A stretch of 64,000 nt of DNA from Rhynchonema sp. JSB1_4 (taxonomy: Eukaryota > Nematoda > Chromadorea > Monhysterida > Xyalidae): positions 1 to 64,000 of the forward strand of contig JASAMV010002592.1 in assembly GCA_030248065.1 (NCBI GenBank). Direction: 5' to 3'. How positions within the stretch are numbered: position 1 is the first letter of the stretch; each line of letters starts with the position of its first letter. The notes beneath the pieces were generated by a model. The model was not told the origin of the DNA. It did no database searches and saw nothing but the letters and a program-made list of their open reading frames with translations. Of the stretch, positions 47,333 through 60,119 are shown in pieces. The position numbers and the translations under genes were made by a program.

Positions 47333-49955
47333 TCACCCAACCAAAATGGCAACAAATCTCAAATAAATCCCGGCGGAAACAGTCAACGTACTGTGTCGCT
47401 TGGACTTCTTGCCGCCCTTGAAGCTGGTGCCAAAGTATTGGACCTTGCGCTCGGCTCTTGCCTTCAATCGATTGTAACATTGCGCGTGCACGTATCGGAA
47501 AAACCCATAGTAATCGCGCGACGAGCGCGTGCGAGCCATGATGTAGAAGATGATGTGTCGGCAGATACCGTCGCCTGGAATCAAATAAACCGATCGGTCG
47601 CCTGCCGTTAGCTTACGATGCTCAAATAGGAAACATGTGCCGGAGAGTTAACTGTTACGCCACCTCGAAACAGTGGTACCATAATCTCCTTTGCCGAATT
47701 ATGAGACCATGGAAACCGCTTGACACACAGCCACCAACCCAAGGACGTCAATTGCAAAAAAACCGTTCGTGATATTGCAAAGGTGCCAAGGGACAAACGA
47801 AAATGATAAAGACTGCAAACAACGCCGGACGATGAAAAGTTGACGGTGTGTGTTTCACTCCCGCCCCTATCACAGAACCTCTAACGGCGAATTCGCGGCA
47901 GTGTCCACCGTAATCCGTGTTGCCGAATTCGCAGTGCACATGGAAGCGTCCCAATATGTGAGAGTATCGCTCGGTTATGTGTCCATATTTCACGGTTTGA
48001 TCGTCGTTATCGACGGGCTGAATGAAAATCTGAGACTCGATCCGAAATTTCGGAAACATGAGGGACAAACGGTGTGCGATTGCGCACCCATGTATGCATC
48101 GCAATAAACACCGAACGACCCGCACACTGGCGGTGGTGTACACGCCCCAGCTGATGTTACAGTGCGACTACATGTGTAGCACACACCCCAACTCTGACAT
48201 CACGCGCTGGTCACAGCTTGCGGATCATTTGACAAATGGGACGTGGTCCTATTTGCCGTCACGCGGTTGATGGCATGAATTTTTTTGATGGCGTTGTCGT
48301 CCCGGCCACGCCTCAACACCGGATAGCCAGGCCGGAGCGAAAAAACGGTGGCTGACCGGATCAAAAAAACAGTAAGCACTCACGAAGTGGAAACTGAAAT
48401 GCCCCTAGAAAATTTAGCGTCACAGCCGGTCGTTTGCGACGTGTTTGAAGAGAGTGTCTCCAAGCCCTTTGAGCCATAGAAAATATACCAGATGTACAAT
48501 GGCGCCCAAAAGGTGTTACAACTTTCTTCGGTTGTAGTAAACGTGCCTGACTGCTGCACACAATACAACAGAGGGAAGTTCGCCTGGCATGGATATATAG
48601 CACAGTGTAGGCGCAAGAGATGGAACCACCGCCCCACATATCGACGCCACCTAAATTTCGCTCAACTGCACCGTGTACAAGAGTCAGGGATGTTTCTTAC
48701 AGCACAACATATTTCTAAACCTTTGCGTCCGCACAGAACGGCTGGGTACGACTGCCACGGGCACATAGAAAATATTTCGCCTCACGAATGCATGAAAAAA
48801 TAAAAGCACCACCCGGGTTATACTTGCGTATTTTTCCGCAAAATATATTTTTGGAAAAAGGACCGGTTTTTTTTCGGAAAAAAGCGGTTTTTTTTCAAAA
48901 TGATTTCCCAGTAATTAAGGATGCCCATGATCCAAAAACGCCTATCCAGGAGAAATTTCCGTCGAGAAATGGCCGGAAACAGGCCAAGAATGCACTTGGA
49001 GATTAAAAAGTGCTCATTTTGAACTGTTTAGTACCGATTTACATGGGTTTTGACATCCCATCGCAACCATGGGAAATATCTCGGAAATTTTTGGAAAAAA
49101 AGCGGTTTTTTTTCCAGAAGTAGTCACCTAAAAAAAATTCCCGGAAAAATAAAAACGCGTCTTTCGGGAGAAAAATTTTCTGAAAAAAATACAAACGCAT
49201 TTTTCACGGCCTCTAATAACCGGTTTTCTTCGGTTTTTTTTTCGAAAAAAACGTTTTTTCGGGCTCGCAAGTATAACCCATGTAACGAAACCAGAAGTAT
49301 GACGCACATCGACAAGTTCTGCGTGGTAGACCAATTCGCCACGCCTGTCTGATCGAATTTGCTTCATACGCCATCGGCTCTCCACTCGGCGTGCATTCGA
49401 AACCTGCTCGTTCCACCTCACCATTTTGATGCCTCGCGGCGGAATGATCAGATCGTCAACTGAACCGCGGTAAGAACTATCTGATCTCGAAATGTGATAT
49501 ACAACATCGAATAGTCAAGGTAATCCAAGTGGGTAGTCATAATTTCTAATTTCGTATGCGAGAGGCTCCGTGTCTAAAGTACCCGACCAAGCGAGTATCA
49601 GGACGAACCGGGCAATCCCATGAAATTCAAACATTCGTTGACCGTGGCGGTATCGCGACATGATCCGGCGACCAGCAAGTTCGCCTCATAGAGTCGGCGT
49701 TTTGAGGCCGGTGTCAGCTCCCATTGACCTACACGGAATGAATGACGAATTTCGCGCACGGAGCATTAAAATCACACAAAAGAATTCGACCATGAATACG
49801 TACCCCTGTCCATCGTCACCGCCTGTTGCAGATAGCGATGGCACTGCATCAAATAACTTGTTATTTGATACATCATTTCACCAACTCCTCTGCTGGGACC
49901 GATCATCTTCTTCATCCTGGAAGTCGTTTGTCATATCCGCCACATTAATGCCCAT
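47333..49955 (-). CDS. 7-exon Cys-rich protein with hydrophobic C-terminus
   Basis: Exons in transcript order 49955-49886, 49728-49609, 49459-49278, 48583-48384, 48191-48071, 48029-47879 and 47574-47333 join in frame to about 361 residues. The start chosen begins MGINVADMTNDFQDEEDD. Later exons are rich in cysteine and aromatic residues (PLLYCVQQSGTFTTTEESC, VCYTCSRTVTSAGACTPP, HVHCEFGNTDYGGHC). The last exon is very basic (KGGKKSKRH) and ends with the apolar AGIYLRFVAILVG, possibly a membrane or GPI-type tail. An extracellular role is suggested by cysteines but no signal peptide was found, so a further 5' exon is possible. The third intron begins at a MITE. Confidence 0.62.
48819..49275 (-). 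mobile_element. TATACTTGCG-family MITE in an intron
   Basis: Ends TATACTTGCG / CGCAAGTATA, flanks ACCCGGGT and ACCCATGT matching at 6 of 8 bases. On the gene's strand the flanking duplication supplies the GT of the splice donor and the element end supplies the next bases, TATA. Confidence 0.88.
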
Positions 49956-50418
49956 ACGGGAGCACTCCCACACAGAGTAACGTTTTCAAATAGTCACCTA
50001 CTGTGCGTTGAGAGACTCGACAAACTGTGTCATCGCGATTGGTGCAAGCTGACGACCTTGTCGCAGATCGGTGTCAACGATTTCAGCAGTGTAATGTTGC
50101 ATCAGACGAGATTCGACACATCTGCATGTAAACGTATTTACAAATAAAACGGGCAGCACAACCGGCCAGCTGTAAGGAAACCGAATACCGGTCAACCGTC
50201 ACTCGCCCCCGTGCCTAAAGGCTCCCCGCCACATATATTCGACCAAAACCAAACTCAATCAAACTCGATACGGTGCCCGAATTTCGTTCAAAGCACCCAC
50301 CGCTATTAAAATTTCTCCCCGTGCCAACTCCCTGTCCCAACCCAAACGGCTGGAACGTAAAAATTTTTGAGCCCACCACCGCCACGCCGAAGTAGGGTAG
50401 CGATCCATCTCGCATGTT
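49956..50418. other. Intergenic, one doubtful exon
   Basis: A - strand frame 50415-50215 (FTFQPFGLGQGVGTGRNFNS) has plausible composition but no flanking exon joins it, so it is not called as a gene. Confidence 0.35.
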
Positions 50419-51677
50419 CTTAAAGGGCTCGGGACATAACCGAAGGAAGAGTAGCAGCTGATATTGTTACATACCGTTGGAAAGCATTCCGACGGCTTAT
50501 GCCACGCACAAATTTTAAGCACCATGGGGATTCACTATCTGTTGGTAGAGTAACTTTTCGTTCCAGAAAAAAGTGAATTTTTACACAAATTGGAACGACC
50601 GGTGTAGAAACCCCAAATGAGTTGAAGGTCTAGTAACACATGGATAGGATTACAACAGCCTCTGAATAGCTTACCATCACAATTTCAGTGGCTCAAAGCA
50701 TTGCTTCAAACGGTGATGGTGTGAAACGTTCCAAAAATGGGCCTTATTCACAGAGAACAAATGTTTGTCCCTAAATTTTGAAACCACGCTTAGCACTGCG
50801 GAAGTAAGAATGCAATGGGTGCTCTTTTGACGATCCTGGAATAAACCGCCACGCCACCATGTGCGATTTCGGAATTTTGACCGTTTCTTGTTCACAGTAA
50901 GAGGTAGTATGGACATCTTAAATGTCGTTCGATAGCTATTTCGAGGCTACATCGTTTGGTGTTAGCAAATGTGCAATAATCTTTAACGGTAACGACTTAT
51001 ATCCAAATATCTTAATCAGGCTGGCATGGCTGCAGCAGCCGGACCATGGGATTTGAAGTCTTGAAATATGTCTAGATTGTTCGACCGTGCGTTTATTTAT
51101 CTTTCTTGTTTCCAATGCAATGCAATAGGTGGCTTATTTACATCTCATTTCCGTCAATGAATGCAACTATGCAGTTTAGTGGTAACGTTTAGGTCTTTTT
51201 CGGCCTGTCACGCCGCTATCTAAGTGCTTCCAAATTTAGAAACCATATTTTCTTGTACGTTCGAAAATGTCCTACTTTCTATTGCATTTTCATTTCTACT
51301 GCACAAAGCGCGGCCTCAAAATTTAGAGACAAACCTGTGTTGTCGAAAAACAAGGCCGATTTTCGGAACGTTTCGCACCCCCGCGGTTTGAAGCAATGCT
51401 TTGAGCGACTGATGTTCTCTTGATAAGTTATCCAGAAGCTGTTGCAATCCTATCCACGTGTCACTAGACGTTCAACTCGTTTGGGGTTTCTGCACCGTTC
51501 GTTTCAAGTTATGAAAAAATTCAGTTTTTTCTGGAACGAGAAGTCGCTCTACCAATAGATAGCGAATCTCCAAGAAGCTTAACATTTGTGCGTGACATAT
51601 AGTGTCACAGTGCTCTCCAACGATGTGTAACACCGCGCTCTGCTGCCCTCCCTTCGGTTGTGTCCCGAACCCTTTAA
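50419..51677. mobile_element. Foldback element, diverged
   Basis: The left arm from 50419 (taaagggctcgggacataac) reappears inverted at the right end (to 51677; cgggacacaaccgaagg when read on the other strand). Matching points run inward, for example gcattgcttcaaac and gtgtgaaacgttcc, for about 390 bases per arm, with around 500 bases between. Arms are diverged, so the element is old. No coding capacity or clear target duplication seen. Confidence 0.75.
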
Positions 51678-52237
51678 TGTGCTGTCTAATCACAAGTCTT
51701 TCACATGAGCATTCGCCCCAACTCGAAATTACAGTCACTCGTTTCACACAACCACAGCCCTCGTTGGATTGCCGAAAAAACCGAGCTAGTTCTTAAAAAA
51801 AAAATTTTCGTTGTATTTTTCGGGCCACAAAGGCAACACACGGAGCTTTAGTAAAAATAGGCAACAATGCCCACCCATCACGCCGTTCACGCAACCAAAA
51901 TCCAAGATCCCATCGCTGATAAGCTTCGACAAAAGTTTACGCAACTGTTGCGAGGCTCAAATTATTGGCTTTCAACTGCACTGGTTCATGTGCATGCTTG
52001 GACATACGAACAAGAAAATGAAACGCCGATGATCGAACAACACATTAAGAACGTGCGAAACAGATCGGTATTCCACCTTGATAATGCGATGGCAGTGGAA
52101 AATTTTTTTACGTTTCGGCTCCTCGCCCCGGACAGGGAGCTCACCCAGGAAACCAATTTTCTTCGCCGTGCCCGGTTATGTCCCGGGCCGTCTAAAAGAA
52201 TATCGGCCATGAGTGCACAGTATGAAGTAATGAACTG
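51678..52237. other. No confident gene
   Basis: A + strand frame of 127 codons starts at 51867, but composition is weak and it runs into the 3' end of the gene on the other strand. Left uncalled. Confidence 0.35.
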
Positions 52238-54124
52238 TCAACTGGGCTGATTTTCATCCTTGACGCTGATGTTGCCATCATCAAAATAGAAGGAAACCCA
52301 ACGCACCGTACCAACTAACGATTGGAAATATACCAGGAAACGCGGACATTGGACCTCAATCAAACCCTTGAAATGGTCGATCTTCGCCTGCATTTCAGCC
52401 CGTGGGGTGCCTATCAACCCGGGCGCCCAGACGAGTTCACCACCCGGTTCGTCTGCAAAAGACAAGTGGCAATAACGCAAGGTTGTAGTATCAACCCATG
52501 TTAGTGATCTGCAAAAGAAAAAATTAGCCCCACTTTATTAAAGGGCAACGACTGAAACACGGGGCTACAACCGACACACGTGAGTCACTCAGTGAGAAAC
52601 ATAGCCGTTCCATTCCGCGAGCACAAATACATAGCATAGAGAGATCAAAATTCGTTTGTCAAATGTGCAACCAACCGAACAACCGCCCAAAAATGAATGT
52701 GTGAATGGCGTCACGTAGTTCCCGCGGCGCACCACGCAGATTGTCCTCGATGTTCTGCCTGTAATTACACGGTAAACGCCCTTCTGGAGAAAACACGCGC
52801 ACCCGAACGAAAAGAAAGTCCACCCTCCGGTGATCGTCTCATGCCCATGAAATGTCACACGAAGACTGACTGAGTGAAGGGCAGCACTTCTGGCCGTCAA
52901 ACAGCACGCCCGGTCACTGTCGCGAGAAAGGCTAGACACCCAACGCACAACACGACCAAATCTTGGAATGCCAAACTAACCGAAAATGAAGAACACACTC
53001 CCGCATGATCGGCGCGTTGAACAAGCAGACACCCTTGATGGCGTTCTGTAGAGCTCCCTCACAGTCAGTCACGCATACTTCGAACTGCTTGACCACCGGA
53101 CGCTGACCCACGACCGGATAGTTGTCTGGAACGCTTCTTTACGCCTTGCATTTAACGCAGTGAACAAACACCACTGCAGGACCGATTAGCTCAGCGGTCA
53201 TCCACCCACATAGCGGATCAAATGAGGTCTATTTCCATGGCGTTCCGCACAAGAAAATGAAACATTTCTCAAGTGAACGAACTGTTTCTAACACTGAAGT
53301 GCGTTCCACGCCGCAGTGAACGGTGGCCCCGGGAAAGCCGTGGAACGGGAACAAGCGCAAAAGAACTGCTTCGCTTCCCAGAACAAACTTTCGTTGGGCG
53401 TGTTTCGACCCGTGTTCGGTCAAAAAAACCGGCATTGGACCAATCTGGGTTAACCGGGAACAAAATTACGATGTAGCGCTCCCATCGCATTCCCAAATTT
53501 CCAGAAAGATGCCAGAATGCGCAAATCTTGTAACGAAATACTAGATTACGATGACGTCACCCTCATGTCAACTCTCACACAGTCACCACCGCCATGTGGC
53601 CCGATCGCTACCTTGAGCCAATGATACTTACCAACGTAGTATTCTTCAATGCGCTGCAAAGCCCACTGGTAGCCGACTTGGTCCTTCCTGTAATAAGACT
53701 ACGGTTCAATTCAACGTGGCACATGACAACGGCAACCAACACATTGGTCTAGCCTAACCAACGTTTTGAGCATTGCGCAGGCCACCGGGACGTAACACTC
53801 TCGATCCTGGTCACTGCACGTGTTCGCATGCCGAGCGAATGACAACCGTCGTTCGAAACCGTATACACGCACAGTAACCGTGATCGTGTAGTGGGCAGCA
53901 ATCTGTTTGTAAAAAGGGTGGGATATCTCTGCGTCGACCCAGTCACGCCCGTTAAAGTTGACGCTGCGCACAGGCCGTCTGCATGCCATACAGACACCCC
54001 GCGTCTGAAGTCTCAATTTTACCGGTGCACGTGCGCGCGAGATTTGACAGCCAGCCACCAACAACGCAACTACAGACACAAGCAGAACGGAAAAGTGTCC
54101 AAGTCGTCGATGCACGTGCAGCAT
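52238..54124 (-). CDS. Secreted protein, 5 exons, about 286 residues
   Basis: Exons in transcript order 54124-53759, 53683-53632, 53125-52981, 52758-52676 and 52452-52238 join in frame. The start gives MLHVHRRLGHFSVLLVSVVA and a hydrophobic core to about residue 26, a clear signal peptide, with likely cleavage near QISRA. The mature part has paired cysteines (VCMACRR, CSDQDREC), beta-like TITVTVRVYGF, then FEVCVTDCEGAL and a C-terminal WVSFYFDDGNISVKDE. Extracellular; family not recognised. The second exon uses a less usual acceptor (acaggaag). The interval 53240-53500, another open stretch, is treated as intron. Confidence 0.65.
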
Positions 54125-54274
54125 TCGTCACCGCGACAAGCGGAGAGTAACAGTTCATTTGAGGGGTATTCAGGGTCCGCGCACGTATTTCAGTAACGGC
54201 ATGACCGATCATACAATTCGAGAGTATCCTCCTTCCCGTTCAGCACCATTCTCAGGTGTGCAAATTGCCGTCAA

Positions 54275-57200
54275 TTATGGAAAACCTCAGAGCTAACATC
54301 AAACGTCACGTCAATTTGTACAGTCGATGGCGACGTGTCGCGGTCACATCGTGGCAGTTTCGGTCGCTCAAGTGCCAACCGTAGGATGTACACACTGGTG
54401 GGCACAACCATCAGGTACCTTCCGTGAATCCGGTCGGACGCGGCTACAAGATATCAACCCTCGGTATAATAAGTTCTGATTTTGTCGGCTCACGCATTTT
54501 TACGAAGACCAGGAAACATTGAATTGAAGTCGAAGCACGCAAGAAACCCGACACACAGTAAACAAGCCGCACGGTCGCTTTGCGCACAAATCGGATGTTT
54601 TAGTCACGCAAGTTATGCGTATCACCCACTCGGCTTCTTCACTGTCAGTGCGGCTTGCTGCCTGCGTCGGCTTCGAACGGCAGCCTCTCCTGTGTTTATC
54701 CAGGATGCGCGAAGCAACAAAATTAAAAATTTATGCCACAAGCGAAATGTGGGAAACCGGTCCAACAAAAAACAAGTTTAATTCGAGAATATCGGTGACC
54801 CGCAGCCCAGTGAGCGTATTGTGTTCACGGAAAACCTGAAGATGCGATCAAGGAAACAAAGGTCAAATACCGCTACCGCAGGAAGCATGCGGATTGTTGA
54901 CACCGCCGGCACCCACTTGAAGTCGCCCAGCATCGTTTCCGATAATCAAAACCAAACCGTCTTGTGTTCCACAACGTAGATTGGCGCAACACCCTCACCA
55001 GAGGTCATATTTAGCGCCCGCTCATACAAGGTACGTACGAAAGCATTCCCACAGATTGCCATGCGTTCTAATAAATGGGTGAGTCGGGCGATGTTCACAA
55101 CTGTGATCGTATATGCATAGACCGATGCAACAAGTCGCGAATCCAACACTAAACCGTGGGTGAGAAACGCAAATGAATACCGACCAAAATTCAAACACAG
55201 TTATGTCCACGCCACCGGTACTATAAGAATTCTCCATGCGATAACCGACCGACGAAATATCCATCACGCAGTAATCGAGCTTGGATGTTCCTATCTTGCC
55301 GTCGCGTCGCCCGGAATTCGGGAGTTTGGATTCCGTCGGCGCACATTCCGATCTGAAACCATATCGTACAGTGACAAGAGTTACCCACACCGCGTGATAA
55401 CACACACGGACGACACCGAGATACCAATGTGAACCAGTGCCGGCTACTCTGGCGATGTGCAGCAAAAGAATCGTGCGATGCGTTCTCCCAATGTGGCTGC
55501 AAAACCCCCCGTGAACGACGTTTTGTTTCTTGTACGTTTGGCATCCAGGCGATCCAGCGTCAAACAAAGAAGCGATTACGACGTACATTAGTCGGACCCA
55601 GGTACCAGCACCAAAGTCTTTCACAGCAACATGGTGATGCCCCAGACGCCCCACAAACCGTATTGTCGGCCATGTTATATCGCGTGTGCCGCCCGCTGGT
55701 CATTTGAACCCGATTCACGATGTCCTGAATCGCATGCCGCTTATCCAATCCAACCCGTACCGGAATGTCGACATTCGCGAGAGTACGAAGCATTCGACCT
55801 TCACCCGCGTTTAGCGCGCAGTTCGAAATCGGAGCGTATGAGGTCGCACCAATTCGACGCCTGAAGTGACCAATGACTTCTGTTCGCAACATCTCACACC
55901 GAGCGCCCAACCTGCCCATTCATGTCCGAACTGCCCACGTCGTACTTAGACACTCCAAATTCATAACATCAAGTTTGCCCGGATAGGAGCACAAGGTTCC
56001 CGAGCACGCAAGCATCGCACAAATCTTAAATGGTTGCTCGCGATTCATGCAGCATGGCACTGTCACGACATCTGCACCCATCGGAGGCCCCTCGACAAGA
56101 CCGTCGCCGACCGTGTATCATAAAACGCGAACCCAGGAGATCAAAACCCCGGCGCCCAAAAGGTAGACTCCAGCGCGCAAAAAACGTTTAGAAAAGAGAG
56201 AACGTTTAACTGAAAAGAAACACAATCTACTGTGCAATGGTCGCACGTTATCATCTGGAGCTACACGAGCGGCCACCACACGCGGTGAAAACCGAAGCCA
56301 AAGCATCAACACACGATCGGGTTGAAAACGTACTTTCGTGCTGAACAGATGTGTACGAACCGGTTAGCATCTCGAATAAGCGCGTCAGCGTCCGGACAGC
56401 AGTACACGCGACTACCACGCACAGCGCCGTGAATCGGGCGCGGTCGATCCAACCAGGTGTACTGTGTTATTGTGTAATCGAAACGACGTTGTGATAAATC
56501 GTCCCATTCACCGACGTTTAAAGCCGACTGTAGATTTTCAGAAGAGATGATCCGAACCACCAGCCGCACGAAATCGTGACAAACGGTCATGTAGTCGGCA
56601 CGGATTTGCACCTGGAGAGTGACGAATCAGGCGACTGCGCACAGGAATGCAGACCGATATGGAAATGCCGGCCATATCGTCCACCATCCACTAACCAGAT
56701 GAGAGAAACGCGACGACAACCCTTTATCCTTGATCTCGGCGGTTATCACACGCGCTATATCCCCACGAATCCGAGCACCGAAACCGGTAGCAATATTTCT
56801 CGTTGCCCGTTTCGCGACGTTGTGCACGGCTGTGTCAATACCCTAAAGACAGAAGCGAACGATCGACCAATGTCCACACGAAGCACGAAACCACCACAAC
56901 CATGGCAGCGCACCCATACCGAAAGGTCACCCCAACCCAAACTGGAGCGGGCATGATACACAGACCCGTGTGACCAAAAATCCTAAAATCCTCACAAACC
57001 GTTCTGGTCAAAGAATTCATCCACGTCGCTGTCAATCCACCGGCGGCACCCCATTTGATCAGGTAGGCACCCTGGCTCAATTTCTGCCATGAACACCCGT
57101 CTATCCGATTTGATGCCACGAACTGATAGTTAGACATGCCCCTGCGTTAAAAAGCAGTTATGAAGAGCCCTCAAATAACCAGAAACCAGCCTCACAAAAT

Positions 57201-57420
57201 ACAACGCGCCTGACCTCAAATCGATGAAACACGTCGATTGTTTGTGTTGGTGAAGGATGGTGTCTATCGGACAAATGGAATAAACGCTCGGTGAGCCGGT
57301 CGCCGCAAGGCACGCGCTCACCATTGTCCACACGGTCATGGGACGGTGGTATAAGATTGTATTCGGATTCGTTTTGGTGCACACAGTCGGGTCATCCGAA
57401 TCGAACCAATCCACCAGCGA
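54275..57420 (-). CDS. Cys-rich gene(s) with a VWA-like segment, exons partly joined
   Basis: Protein-like exons in transcript order: about 57420-57328 (DWFDSDDPTVCTKTNPNTI), about 57137-56960 (IDGCSWQKLSQGAYLIKWG), 56850-56700 (GIDTAVHNVAKRATRNIATG), about 56611-56306 (HDFVRLVVRIISSENLQSA), about 56110-55958 (VPCCMNREQPFKICAMLACS), about 55890-55640 (IGATSYAP, then DKRHAIQDIVNRVQMTSG and RHTRYNMADN), about 55440-55200 (LDYCVMDISSVGYRMENSY), about 55190-54965 (HLLERMAICGNAFVRTLYE), and a last exon near 54420-54275 ending VTFDVSSEVFHN. The 55.9-55.6 exon has the strand, helix and Thr-containing turn of the second half of a von Willebrand A domain; the first metal-binding motif was not found. 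This may be one or two genes. Confidence 0.45.
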
Positions 57421-57514
57421 AACACTGAAATCCAGCCAGCAAATATGGACTAAACATACTGCCGCATCACCGTAAGGCCTCTAACACGGCAACCTGTTGT
57501 CAAATCCAAAGATT

Positions 57515-59160
57515 TTAGCCCACAAACCGTTCGAATTCGCACCGCTTCAGCGCGTTGAACCAAATACGAACCTCCTTTTTGACCGCATCGAGCGACAGTT
57601 TGCTCTTGTTTATGGACAGGATCTCGTCGTGCAGCTGAAAATCGAACCGGTTTTCAAACGCTAAAAAACACGGAGACAAAAATCCCGCCCAAGCCCCAGC
57701 CTCCCCCCCCCACGACACTGGTTTGAGTGAGCACGGACCAACCGAATGGCTGCGGGATACGAGTGCGGTCAGCACCCGTCTATACACACCACCAACACAG
57801 TCAACTCCCATCGTACCGCAGCACGGGGCCGGTGACACAAAAGCCAAACGTAATCAGACAAACCTCCCTACTGACAGCCGTTGCACGTGCGACAAGGTCA
57901 GACTGTAACGCACCCACGAGCATGTCAACAGCGTCATCAGCAGTGCTCGAAGCCCTGACTGGCGCCGCGCATGTCGACTCGCAATCCGTCGCTGAAACGC
58001 GGTAGTCGTTTGTATTTTAAGACCAATCAACCGATCAATGCACGCCGACCCACAATAGTGAATCATCGCAACCCGCATAGGCATTCAAACTGACGACGTC
58101 CACATCCAGGTCACCACCACGCGAGTGATCGAAAGTGTCCGCGACGTATATGAACAAGGTAACACGTCACACGCCAACGCCAGAAAACCCCACCAACCAC
58201 CCAACCGTCCGATTCAACCATTCCTCCAGACTCAATTGGCATCAACACCGGAGCATCGCCGCAGTCACTGTTATCGTCCTGTTCGAACTCCAGCTCCGAC
58301 TCTCGTCGAAGAACCGGCGCGTCATCACAATTCGAGGCGGTAAATTCGATGCGTTGCACGCCATCCCCGCCGACATCGACCCCGCGCGTACGCGAATGCG
58401 CAACCGCAGCGTGAACATTGACGTCACATTCACCTTGCTCGTACGACGGAAGAGATCCTCCTGTAAGACTAGGTTGTGTTCATAACATCCATCAAAGAAA
58501 ACACCGCTCATCCCGCAATGTCTGCACTGTAGTAGGCCAACCAATCAAACCACTGCAATACAAGTTCACGGAACCCGTCGCCCGTCGCGGTTATCCACGT
58601 AAGTAGATATCCCCACGGCGAATGAAGCGAGTCACCAACCGGGTGGCGATAATTCTTCCACGCCCCATCCTCTCGCATAAAGGCGATCCATCTCGTGCAC
58701 CGCGGACTCGTCGTCCTCGCTCTCATCATCTGATACCTGACATTAAAACCGAACGCTGGCACAAGCAGGCACGCGGCCAATGCAAACAAGAACACTGTAG
58801 TAGCCGAATCAAAAAAGGCGTTTTTTCAAACGGCGACATCGCGGTTCGAGGACCACATTGATAACAATTTCCGGTCGCGAGACAAATTAAACATTAATTT
58901 GATTTGAAACCGACGCTCGTAATTTCAAAAATACGCACCGAAGAACGAGCACTAAAAATCGTTGTTCACCGAACACACCATGCACCAACCGAGAAACTGG
59001 CGTCCGAGTCATCGTCACCGCTCGATTCGTAGTCTGCCACCAACTGCGACCCACCAATCGACGAGACAGCCGCCGCAGTCTCCGCGTCGTCATCTGTCTC
59101 ACCCAATGGCGGACTCGGCATACCGCACCTGCGTCGGGCATGACCCTCACGCACAGCCAT
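57515..59160 (-). CDS. 5-exon acidic protein, about 266 residues, function unknown
   Basis: Exons in transcript order 59160-58990, 58736-58640, 58460-58206, 57991-57860 and 57660-57515 keep frame from ATG to stop. The protein is strongly acidic (ETDDDAETAAAVSS, YESSGDDDSDASFS, VSDDESEDDESAVHEM, ESELEFEQDDNSDCGDA) and becomes helical at the C-terminus (HDEILSINKSKLSLDAVKKE). This pattern of an acidic disordered front and a helical end recalls the + strand gene at 16461-19368, but no sequence match was seen. Probably an intracellular, perhaps nuclear, adaptor; this is inference. Four of four donors start GTT or GTC. Confidence 0.7.
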
Positions 59161-60119
59161 GATAACAAATGATTCAGTAGTGTGGCGACCGCCCCACACG
59201 GTACCTAGTACCGCTCCCCACAACGTCTCACAACACCAGATTCAGTCGAAAAGCAGCCTTTATACAATTGAAAGCTAGATAAAGAAACGCGCAAAGAAAT
59301 CCACAAAAGAGCACGTTACACTGCGCACGCAGATAGCACGATATCAGCGAGGCGTGTAACGGAAAGACATGTTACAAGAAAAAGACCACACCGAAGGCTG
59401 TATTCGGCTATTAATAGAATGGGATGACAATACACACGGCAGGAAAAAAACGGAAAAAAGAAACAGCCACACAGTGATGACAAATGCAGAAAGAACACAC
59501 GTGCAATCGATGAAACTGGAAACACCACGTCACACACGCACACGAATGGCATCATGGAAAACTGGGTATCTAATGGAAGCACACAGTACGAGATATACAC
59601 AACGAGAACTGACACACGTCTGCCAATAACCGAAGGAAAATTTCTGATGTGGTTGCCACGCACATGTCCGTAACGCGCGGACTGAAAGCCCGATTAACAG
59701 CCGAAACATACAATGTGAGCAGTTTGAAAACAGCAAATACCAACGACGAAAAAAATGTGTTGGCGACACAAAAAATCAAACGACACGGCGGCAATGTTGG
59801 CGTTTAAAAAATAACAAAAGAACACAATAAAAAATGAATCGCACCGATAATATAATCCGACAGGACAGCATGAAAAACACACCGGGTTCCAAATTACTAT
59901 CCACATCGTAAATGGCAACTACCGCAGTATGCAAGTGAAAGAATCGACTGAAAGCCTCCCCTGGGGGGTCCATGTCGAAATTGGCGGAAAATGCATTGTC
60001 TGATGAAAAAAGAGCGAATCGTTCGAGTTACGAAACGGTCTTAACGCTGCTGATCAACAACCCTTCGGCCACGCTCGGTCTTGGAGACTGATATACGCGA
60101 ACAAAGCTTGGACGCGGTG
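59161..60119. other. Intergenic, no gene seen
   Basis: CA- and A-rich on the + strand. Frames on both strands are low complexity (Cys/Phe-rich on the minus strand) and not credible. Confidence 0.5.

Noticed and set aside
51867..52250. 127-codon + strand gene
   Set aside because: It overlaps the well-supported last exon of the secreted-protein gene, has unremarkable composition and no partner exons.
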